This document shows positions 3,962 through 9,802 of a stretch of DNA of 9,802 nucleotides, piece by piece. The DNA comes from Nitrospinae bacterium CG22_combo_CG10-13_8_21_14_all_47_10 (GTDB lineage Bacteria; Nitrospinota; Nitrospinia; Nitrospinales; VA-1). A program made the position numbers and the translations under genes. Under the pieces are notes generated by a model. That model searched no databases and was not told the DNA's origin. It saw only the letters and a program-made list of their open reading frames with translations. Each line of letters begins with the position of its first letter. Positions within the stretch are counted from its first letter, which is position 1. Location: assembly GCA_002786505.1 (NCBI GenBank), contig PCTK01000087.1:1-9802 (forward strand), given 5' to 3'.

Positions 3962-6238
3962 ATGGCCGAAGATTTTAAACCAGAGAATCCTCAAAGTTCC
4001 ATACCATCAGGAAAAGCCGGAGAAGGCTTTGACTCCAAAGAATTTAAAGAGCTTGTCAAGCTTGCCTCCCATGAACGCAAGAACCTGCAATTGCTTGTGG
4101 AGTATTTTGAGAGGAAGTCGGGAGAGTTGGAGGAAAAGAAAAGGTCTTTTGACCGCGTTAGTGGACAGGTGCCCGATGCGTTAAGAAAGCTGGACTCACT
4201 GGAGTCTCGATTTGAAGAGATCAAGACTTTTGATGTCCGGGTGCGTGATTTTCAGCGCGTTTCAAAAGAGGTTAACTCAAATTATAACACCCTGAAAAGG
4301 GATTTGGATGAACTCCACCTGCTTAACGAACATGTTGACAGCAAAATCAAAAGCCTGAGCCAGCAAAAACAGGTTGTTGAAAAAGCCAACGAAGATGCGG
4401 GCCGCCTGAATGTCCTGGTCTGGGACATGGATTCCAAAATTAAAAAACTTCGGGAGGAAAGCAAACTCCTCAAGTCCGCTGACCGCAATATCGGTCGGCT
4501 TGAGCATATGCTTGATAGCGTTTCTAGCCAGGTGCAGGATGTTGTCGACATGAAGGACTTGTTGAGAACGGCCGCTGTAAAAGTCGGGGTCATGAAAGAT
4601 ACCCTGGGAGAGCTTGACAGTCGCTATGAACGCATCAAACAGGATAAGGAAACCATAGAAAGCCACACCCGGGATACGGAAGAATTAAAGCGTGTTCTCG
4701 CCAGTGTGCAGACGGATTATGAAAAGCTCCTGGGGCAAAGCTATATGATTAGCGAGACTCAGGACACCCTCCAACGCCTGATGCAGCAAATCAGTGAGTT
4801 AAAAATCGAATCCAAGAATATTTCGGTGAAAAATGAAATGATTCGGAGTATCACTGGACGTTTGCGGGACCTGGATTCTTTGTCCGTGGATGTGGAGACT
4901 AAGATTGCCAGAATCCAGGATGAAAAGTCCATGATTGAAAAGACCGAGGAGAAAATTCACAAGCTCAACTCCTTTCTTATAGATAATCTCAGCAACAAAA
5001 TGAAAATTTTGAAGGATGAGATGAAAATTATTGATGATGCCAATGAAAAGATGGGCCGCTTTAACGTCATGGCTGAGGAGGCGGAGCAGAAGGTCCGGCG
5101 TCTGGATGATGATGTCAAGAAGATAGATACAATTTCCGGGATTCTCAAACAGGTTGAGGTGATGAATGAATCCACCCAGCAACAAATGGATGAGATCATT
5201 CGCAAGCAACAGTTGGTGGATCAGGTGGATAAAAAAATCAATGACCTCAGTTCAATGGTTATCAGTCTGGATGTGAAGATGGAAACCCAGATGCAGAGGA
5301 AAGCCCTCATTGAAAAAATGGAGAAGAAGGTGGATGGACTGGATTTCTTCATTGAAGAGGCGAATATAAAAATCGCTAAAGTTTCCAAGAAAATTGACTT
5401 CATTGAGAAAGTGGACCAGAAGCTTGAGGACTTGAAGTCCATGGCAAATACTATTGAGGAGAAAATTCTCGACCTGGCCAAGGAAAAAGCGGCCATTGAT
5501 GACCAGGAAAAAAGAATGAACAACATTTCCTCCAAATTGAGTATTCAGGAAATTGAACTGCGTACCCGGTTCAAGGAGGTTCAGGAAGCCAAAGATGAAA
5601 TTTCCAGAATCGATCAGATTCGTGAGGAATTGGGCCAGATAACGGCCAACTTTGAAGCCAAAATGGAAGAGTTGAACAGGGACACGGCTCAAGTGGAACG
5701 AACAGACGCAAAACTCCACGAGCTTGATGCCCTGATGAAGGATTTACGCAACAGGCAGGATGCGTTGGATGAAAAGCAAGATTTCATGATGGGTGTTGAG
5801 AAGAAGATGGATCAACTCAATAATATGCTGGAAAGGACGGAGAACAGGATCAGCCAGGTTCATGAAAGCGAAGAAAAAGTTAAACGCACTCAGCAGGCCC
5901 TTGGTGAACTCGATATCGTCATTAACCGCACTAATACCGAAAAAGCGAGAATCGACAAGGAAAGAGACAATCTCGATAAAATCAATCTCAATATTGAAAA
6001 ACTGACCACCATTACCGGAGATGCTGAATCAAAAATTGATTTGCTAAATAGCAAAATCAATTTGCTTGGTGAGGTGGAGAAACGATTAAGCTCCCTGAAT
6101 TTGTTGGCGGAAGATGTGAACGTCAAAGTTCAAAATCTCAAAAAAGAGGAAACATTATTCAGCAAGGCTGGAGACCAGATCGCGGAATTGAAGTTTTTGT
6201 TGAACGAGGTTGAAAGAAAGAAAGCAGATTCGGCTTAG
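3962..6238 (+). CDS. Long coiled-coil protein built of about 20 tandem 31-residue repeats
   Basis: A 758-residue acidic/basic-rich helical protein that I do not recognise as a named family. Residues 1-28 are polar and Pro/Gly-containing, probably disordered. Residues 29-110 are helical with weak repeats. Residues 111-758 are an unbroken repeat rod with no proline. There is no signal peptide, transmembrane segment, Walker A/B or ABC signature, so it is not an SMC, MukB or Rad50 protein despite the superficial likeness. Likely cytoplasmic and probably self-associating as a dimer or higher bundle; a rod, spacer, filament or scaffold role is inferred. Cysteine is absent and aromatic residues are few. 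The start has an AGGA Shine-Dalgarno within a palindrome and its own strong promoter. The stop is followed by a 152-bp gap before mtnP, so it looks monocistronic. Flanking genes are metabolic and give no functional clue. Confidence 0.9.
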   Translation: MAEDFKPENPQSSIPSGKAGEGFDSKEFKELVKLASHERKNLQLLVEYFERKSGELEEKKRSFDRVSGQVPDALRKLDSLESRFEEIKTFDVRVRDFQRVSKEVNSNYNTLKRDLDELHLLNEHVDSKIKSLSQQKQVVEKANEDAGRLNVLVWDMDSKIKKLREESKLLKSADRNIGRLEHMLDSVSSQVQDVVDMKDLLRTAAVKVGVMKDTLGELDSRYERIKQDKETIESHTRDTEELKRVLASVQTDYEKLLGQSYMISETQDTLQRLMQQISELKIESKNISVKNEMIRSITGRLRDLDSLSVDVETKIARIQDEKSMIEKTEEKIHKLNSFLIDNLSNKMKILKDEMKIIDDANEKMGRFNVMAEEAEQKVRRLDDDVKKIDTISGILKQVEVMNESTQQQMDEIIRKQQLVDQVDKKINDLSSMVISLDVKMETQMQRKALIEKMEKKVDGLDFFIEEANIKIAKVSKKIDFIEKVDQKLEDLKSMANTIEEKILDLAKEKAAIDDQEKRMNNISSKLSIQEIELRTRFKEVQEAKDEISRIDQIREELGQITANFEAKMEELNRDTAQVERTDAKLHELDALMKDLRNRQDALDEKQDFMMGVEKKMDQLNNMLERTENRISQVHESEEKVKRTQQALGELDIVINRTNTEKARIDKERDNLDKINLNIEKLTTITGDAESKIDLLNSKINLLGEVEKRLSSLNLLAEDVNVKVQNLKKEETLFSKAGDQIAELKFLLNEVERKKADSA
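4292..6235 (+). repeat. 31-residue (93-bp) protein repeat array, 20 full copies plus a partial one
   Basis: Repeats begin at residues 111, 142, 173, 204, 235, 266, 297, 328, 360, 391, 422, 453, 484, 515, 547, 581, 612, 643, 674 and 705; a 23-residue partial copy begins at 736. All are 31 residues except those at 328 and 515 (32) and 547 (34). Hydrophobic residues recur at repeat positions 1, 5, 8, 12 (or 11), 15, 19, 22 and 29, with 26 polar. Lys followed by Ile/Val at 18-19 recurs in the copies at 111, 142, 297, 360, 453, 484, 674 and 705. Good examples start ANEDAGRLNVLV (142), ANEKMGRFNVMA (360), VEKKMDQLNNML (612) and VEKRLSSLNLLA (705). Two degenerate copies may precede residue 111 (at 49 and 80). 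The DNA is too diverged to be a nucleotide tandem repeat. The unit equals four heptads plus three residues. Confidence 0.85.
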
Positions 6239-6390
6239 CCGGAATGGATAAAGGGGTAGGAAGCCAGTGCCCTGTGGAGAGGAACTGGGGTCTTATCATC
6301 TGGATGAATTTATAATTTGTTCTGTATTTTTGCCCTCATTTAAACTCAAGAGTCTTTGAGTTAAACCCCTTAATTATTGGAGTATATTTC
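6239..6390 (+). promoter_or_regulatory. Intergenic leader of the mtnP-hemL-eno cluster
   Basis: Contains a perfect -10 TATAAT at 6311-6316 without a recognisable -35, so the promoter is tentative. Downstream, AACTCAA (6343-6349) and TTGAGTT (6356-6362) form a 7-bp stem with a 6-nt loop that would lie in the mtnP leader. Another small hairpin (CGGC 6231-6234 with GCCG 6238-6241) wraps the coiled-coil stop codon. None is followed by a T-tract, so no intrinsic terminator is called. GGAG at 6379-6382 is the mtnP Shine-Dalgarno (8 nt before the ATG). Confidence 0.35.
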
Positions 6391-7242
6391 ATGGCAGAGA
6401 CGTTTCTGGGTGTGATCGGCGGAAGCGGATTGTACCAGATGAAGGGCCTTGAGGTGACTGAAAAAAAAACGGTTGATACCCCTTTTGGTTCGCCTTCCGA
6501 TAGCATTGTGATTGGGCAACTGGACGGGGTCAAATTGGCTTTTCTTCCCCGCCATGGAATCGGGCATGTAATTCCACCTTCGGAGATAAATTTCCGGGCA
6601 AATATTTTTGCCATGAAAAAAATCGGGGTGGAACGGATTATTTCTGTGAGTGCCGTAGGAGGCATGAAGGAAAATATGCCCCCCGGTCATTTTGTGGTGC
6701 CGCATCAATTCATTGACAGGACGTATAAGCGTATCAGTACATTTTTTACCCAGGGAATGGTTGGTCATGTCAGCATGGCTGATCCGGTGTGCCTTGCAAC
6801 GGCAGGAACCCTGTTTAAGGCGGCCCAACAGGCTGGCGCAAAAGCTCATGAAGGGGGAACTTATATTTGTATTGAAGGCCCCCAGTTTTCCAGCCGTGCC
6901 GAGTCTCTTCTGTACAGACAATGGGATGTCGATGTTATTGGAATGACCAATGTCACCGAAGCTAAACTGGCCCGTGAAGCGGGAATATGTTATTCCACCC
7001 TGGCTTTGGTGACAGACTTCGATTGTTGGCATGTGGAAGAAGAGCCCGTCACCCTCGAAGCAGTTCTGGAAATCATGCATCAAAATGTGGAACAGGCGCA
7101 GAAGGTCATAAAGGAATTATTACCCTTGTTGGACAGCATTAAACCTTGTTCTTGTAGGGAGGCCGCCAAATTCGCTGTGGTCACAGACCCTGAAAAAATT
7201 CCACAAAAACTGAAAGATGAACTCTCCATTTTATTTGGTTGA
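6391..7242 (+). CDS. mtnP: S-methyl-5'-thioadenosine phosphorylase
   Basis: Phosphorolyses methylthioadenosine to adenine and 5-methylthioribose 1-phosphate, the entry to methionine salvage and the removal of a by-product of polyamine, N-acylhomoserine lactone or radical-SAM chemistry. 283 residues, normal for the MTAP/PNP trimeric family. Phosphate and ribose motifs: GGSGLY (10-15), LPRHG (52-56), NFRANIFAMK (67-76), SVSAVGG (85-91); substrate segment IEGPQFSSRAES (161-172); IGMTNVTEAKLAREAGICYS (183-202); and LVTDFDCWH (206-214). D209 and D211 in the DFD motif are the Asp pair of MTAPs that read the 6-amino group, where purine nucleoside phosphorylases carry Asn, so MTAP is preferred over PNP or methylthioinosine phosphorylase. 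The rest of the salvage pathway (mtnA and others) is not in the window. hemL starts 5 nt downstream. Confidence 0.93.
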   Translation: MAETFLGVIGGSGLYQMKGLEVTEKKTVDTPFGSPSDSIVIGQLDGVKLAFLPRHGIGHVIPPSEINFRANIFAMKKIGVERIISVSAVGGMKENMPPGHFVVPHQFIDRTYKRISTFFTQGMVGHVSMADPVCLATAGTLFKAAQQAGAKAHEGGTYICIEGPQFSSRAESLLYRQWDVDVIGMTNVTEAKLAREAGICYSTLALVTDFDCWHVEEEPVTLEAVLEIMHQNVEQAQKVIKELLPLLDSIKPCSCREAAKFAVVTDPEKIPQKLKDELSILFG

Positions 7243-7247
7243 TCATT

Positions 7248-8537
7248 ATGAATAGAAAAAATTCCAGCCGTCTTTTCTCAATAGCAAAGAAGGTTCTGCC
7301 GGGGGGAGTGAATAGTCCGGTCAGGGCTTTTAATGCGGTAGGGGGAGATCCCTTGTTTATCAAAAGTGCGAAGGGGTCACGGATGACGGATGTCGATGGC
7401 AACGAGTTTATCGATTATGTGGCATCGTGGGGCCCACTCATTTTTGGTCATGCTCATCCTGAAATAGTTTCAGCCATAACCAGGCAGGCTGGGTTAGGCA
7501 CCAGTTATGGCGCGTCCACGGAGTTGGAAATCCAGTTGGCCGAAAAAGTAGTTGCGGCAATGCCTTCCATTGAGGTGGTGCGGATGGTGAATTCCGGCAC
7601 TGAAGCGGTAATGAGTGCTTTGCGGCTGGCCCGAGGGATCACTGGGCGCGACAAGATCGTGAAATTCGAGGGATGTTATCACGGACATGGAGACAGTCTT
7701 TTGGTTAAGGCCGGGTCTGGGCTGGTCTCTTTGGGTATTCCTGAATGCCCCGGTATTGTTTCCAGTCTTGCCGAAAAAACTTTAAATCTTCCCTACAATA
7801 ATATTGATCGGGTGCGTGAGCTTTTTGATAAAGAGGGCAAAGAAATTGCCGCGCTGATTGTTGAGCCCATCGGCGGCAATATGGGTGTGGTGCCCCCAAT
7901 CCCTGGTTTTCTTTCAGCCTTGCGTGAGGTGACTGAAAAAGCCGGCGCGCTTTTGATTTTTGATGAGGTCATTACCGGGTTTCGGGTTTCTTTGGGAGGG
8001 GCGCAAAAACATTATGGAGTTAATCCTGATATCACATGCCTGGGAAAAATAATCGGCGGGGGACTGCCGGTGGGTGCCTACGGCGGATCGCGTCAAGTGA
8101 TGGATCATATTTCTCCCGTAGGCTCTGTTTATCAGGCGGGGACCTTGTCTGGCAACCCTCTGGCAATGGCCGCTGGCAACGTAATGCTGGACTTGCTTTC
8201 TAAAGAGGGGGTGTATGAATCTTTGGAACAGAAGTCTGCAAAACTTTGTCAGGGTCTGCGGGAAAATGTTGAGGAACTTGGTATTCCGGCCCAATTTACC
8301 AGGGTGGGCTCGATGTTCTCAATGTTTTTCACAGATCAGAAAATCGTCGATTTTGAAACGGTCAAATCCTGCGACACGGAATTTTTTAAACGCTACTTTA
8401 ATGGATTATTAGAGGAAGGGGTTTATATCGCACCCTCTCAATTTGAGGCTGGTTTTATGTCCGCAGTTCATACGGATGAAGAAATCAACCTGACTATAAA
8501 AGCCAGCCGCAAGGCCTTGGCGGCGGCCCAAGGATAA
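7248..8537 (+). CDS. hemL: Glutamate-1-semialdehyde 2,1-aminomutase
   Basis: A PLP enzyme converting glutamate-1-semialdehyde to 5-aminolevulinate, the last step of the C5 route to haem and other tetrapyrroles. 429 residues, the normal length. Seen in order: PGGVNSPVRAF (18-28), the family's N-terminal signature; DGNEFIDYVASWGPLIFGHAHP (50-71, read as two adjoining motifs); TSYGASTELE (85-94); VNSGTEAVMSALRLAR (114-129); GCYHGHGDSLL (142-152); EPIGGNMGVV (206-215); IFDEVITGFR (237-246) with PLP-binding D239; and the Schiff-base lysine K267 in LGKIIGGGLPVGAYGG. An in-frame TTG at 7239 would overlap the mtnP stop, but ATG 7248 gives the expected N-terminus. Neither start has a clear Shine-Dalgarno, so translation is probably coupled to mtnP. 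The enzyme implies use of the C5 rather than the Shemin pathway. Confidence 0.97.
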   Translation: MNRKNSSRLFSIAKKVLPGGVNSPVRAFNAVGGDPLFIKSAKGSRMTDVDGNEFIDYVASWGPLIFGHAHPEIVSAITRQAGLGTSYGASTELEIQLAEKVVAAMPSIEVVRMVNSGTEAVMSALRLARGITGRDKIVKFEGCYHGHGDSLLVKAGSGLVSLGIPECPGIVSSLAEKTLNLPYNNIDRVRELFDKEGKEIAALIVEPIGGNMGVVPPIPGFLSALREVTEKAGALLIFDEVITGFRVSLGGAQKHYGVNPDITCLGKIIGGGLPVGAYGGSRQVMDHISPVGSVYQAGTLSGNPLAMAAGNVMLDLLSKEGVYESLEQKSAKLCQGLRENVEELGIPAQFTRVGSMFSMFFTDQKIVDFETVKSCDTEFFKRYFNGLLEEGVYIAPSQFEAGFMSAVHTDEEINLTIKASRKALAAAQG

Positions 8538-8545
8538 GGGAAATC

Positions 8546-9802
8546 ATGAGTGAAATCATAGGGGTACAAGGAAGGCAGATTTTAGATTCCAGGGGTAACC
8601 CTACGCTGGAAGTAGATGTGACTCTGGAAAGCGGTGCGATGGGCAGAGCGGCTGTTCCATCTGGGGCATCGACAGGCTCAAGGGAGGCTGTTGAACTCCG
8701 CGATGGGGATTCCCGGATTTATATGGGGAAAGGGGTTTCCAAGGCGGTCAAAAATGTAAACACAAAAATTGCTCTGGAAATTATAGGGATTGAAGTCACA
8801 GAACAGGTTTTGATAGATCGGTTGATGATAGAAATGGATGGCACGGCCAACAAGAGTAAGTTGGGTGCCAATGCCATACTGGGTGTTTCTCTCGCGGTAG
8901 CCCAAGCGGCGGCTAGTGATTTAGACCTGCCTTTGTTTCAGTATGTAGGCGGCACAAACGCTAAAGAACTCCCTGTACCGATGATGAATGTGCTGAACGG
9001 TGGCATGCACGCAGATAATAATGTGGATATCCAGGAATTTATGATTGTGCCTGTAGGTGCAAAGTCTTTTTCGGCCGCTTTAAGGATGGGTGTCGAGGTG
9101 TTTCACCATTTAAAAGCGGTTTTAAAGAAGGGCGGCTTCAACACAGCAGTTGGTGATGAGGGCGGCTTTGCCCCCGATTTACAATCCAACGAGCAGGCTA
9201 TTGAAGTTCTGATTAAGGCCGTTAAAAGTGCTGGGTATAAAATTGGGAAGGACATGTTAATTGCTTTGGATGTTGCCGCCAGTGAATTATTTGCCAATAA
9301 AAAATACACCTTGGCCGCTGAAGGGAACAGTAGATGGAGTTCCAATGAGATGGTGGATTACCTGGCCCATTTATCGGCCAAATATCCCATCATTAGCATT
9401 GAAGATGGCTTGGCGGAAAATGACTGGCCAGGCTGGAAAAATTTGACAGACAAAATTGGCGACTCCGTTCAAGTCGTCGGCGACGACCTGTTTGTCACCA
9501 ACACAAAAATACTGGCGAAGGGAATCCAGGAAGGGGTGGGGAACTCAATTCTTATAAAGGTCAACCAGATAGGAACCCTTACCGAGACCCTCGATGCCGT
9601 CGAGATGGCCAAAAGGGCAGGCTATACTACTGTAATATCTCACCGTTCTGGAGAAACAGAAGATACCAGTATTGCGGATATTGCTGTGGCGGTTAACGCG
9701 GGTCAAATTAAAACCGGGTCCTTGTGTCGAACCGATCGTATTGCTAAATACAACCAACTTTTGCGCATTGAAGAAATTCTCGGTGACACTGCAATTTACC
9801 GG
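8546..9802 (+). CDS. eno: Enolase (phosphopyruvate hydratase), C-terminus cut by window edge
   Basis: Interconverts 2-phosphoglycerate and phosphoenolpyruvate in glycolysis and gluconeogenesis. The frame is open from ATG 8546 to the last base, 419 codons with no stop; the family is usually about 425-430, so only the last few residues are missing. Motifs: DSRGNPTLEV (14-23), mobile loop SGASTG (39-44), NGGMHADNNVDIQEFM (151-166) with H155, GDEGGFAP (203-210) with catalytic E205, metal ligands D242 (ALDVAASE), E286 (SIEDGLAEND) and D313 (VGDDLFVTN), catalytic base K338 (ILIKVNQIGTLTET), SHRSGETEDT (365-374) and KTGSLCRTDRIAKYNQLLRI (389-408). AAGGG at 8536-8540 is a Shine-Dalgarno 5 nt before the ATG. 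It starts 8 nt after hemL and is evidently in the same transcript. In many bacteria enolase also belongs to the RNA degradosome, but nothing here bears on that. Confidence 0.97.
   Translation, partial: MSEIIGVQGRQILDSRGNPTLEVDVTLESGAMGRAAVPSGASTGSREAVELRDGDSRIYMGKGVSKAVKNVNTKIALEIIGIEVTEQVLIDRLMIEMDGTANKSKLGANAILGVSLAVAQAAASDLDLPLFQYVGGTNAKELPVPMMNVLNGGMHADNNVDIQEFMIVPVGAKSFSAALRMGVEVFHHLKAVLKKGGFNTAVGDEGGFAPDLQSNEQAIEVLIKAVKSAGYKIGKDMLIALDVAASELFANKKYTLAAEGNSRWSSNEMVDYLAHLSAKYPIISIEDGLAENDWPGWKNLTDKIGDSVQVVGDDLFVTNTKILAKGIQEGVGNSILIKVNQIGTLTETLDAVEMAKRAGYTTVISHRSGETEDTSIADIAVAVNAGQIKTGSLCRTDRIAKYNQLLRIEEILGDTAIYR

Noticed and set aside
5252..5719. 155-codon open frame and similar ones antisense to the coiled-coil gene
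   Set aside because: Phe/Leu-rich shadow frames caused by the Lys/Glu-rich coding of the repeat protein on the other strand.
4292..6166. DNA tandem repeat or CRISPR array
   Set aside because: The 93-bp periodicity is visible only in the protein pattern; nucleotide copies are too diverged and there are no identical repeats.
3962..6238. SMC, MukB or Rad50-like ATPase
   Set aside because: No Walker A, Walker B or ABC signature and no globular heads; only the coiled-coil composition is similar.
6264..6288. CCAGT/ACTGG stem as a terminator after the coiled-coil gene
   Set aside because: Five-base stem, 15-nt loop and no T-tract.
6370..7083. 237-codon open frame on the minus strand
   Set aside because: Lies wholly antisense to mtnP, whose family motifs are complete; its composition is that of a shadow frame.

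Overview
This is a bacterial chromosome segment of moderate GC content. Genes are dense, there are no introns, Shine-Dalgarno sites are visible at several starts, and spacings are operon-like. Most of it is housekeeping metabolism: leucine and aspartate-family biosynthesis, methylthioadenosine salvage, C5-pathway tetrapyrrole synthesis and glycolysis. A Gram-negative, free-living bacterium of a Nitrospinota or Desulfobacterota kind would fit, but nothing here fixes the taxon and that is only a guess. No tRNA, rRNA, CRISPR array, transposase or integrase is visible.

Layout. On the minus strand, positions 1-469 hold a HEPN/MNT (HepT-MntA type) toxin-antitoxin pair: the complete HEPN toxin and the first 22 codons of the nucleotidyltransferase, overlapping by 8 bp. 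A 254-bp gap follows, then a minus-strand family 2 glycosyltransferase (724-1503). A divergent intergenic region (1504-1731) separates this from the plus-strand block. That block starts with leuB and asd (1732-3841), which overlap by 11 bp and are evidently co-transcribed. Next comes a large coiled-coil gene (3962-6238) with its own strong sigma70-type promoter. A 152-bp gap precedes a tight mtnP-hemL-eno cluster (6391 to the window end). eno is cut by the window edge only about ten codons before its expected end.

The least ordinary element is the 758-residue coiled-coil protein. It has no ATPase head, membrane segment or signal peptide. From residue 111 to the C-terminus it consists of about 20 full copies plus one partial copy of a diverged 31-residue repeat. 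Thirty-one residues is four heptads plus three, so every repeat carries a built-in stammer. Three copies depart from 31 residues (32, 32 and 34), recalling skip residues in myosin rods. This suggests a long, regularly built rod or filament-forming scaffold, about 90-95 nm if fully helical. Its promoter and start region carry dyad symmetries.

Second, asd contains a 72-bp island (3371-3442) of 24 consecutive codons ending in A or T, within a gene of otherwise mixed third positions. This suggests a recombination patch or a local nucleotide-level constraint.
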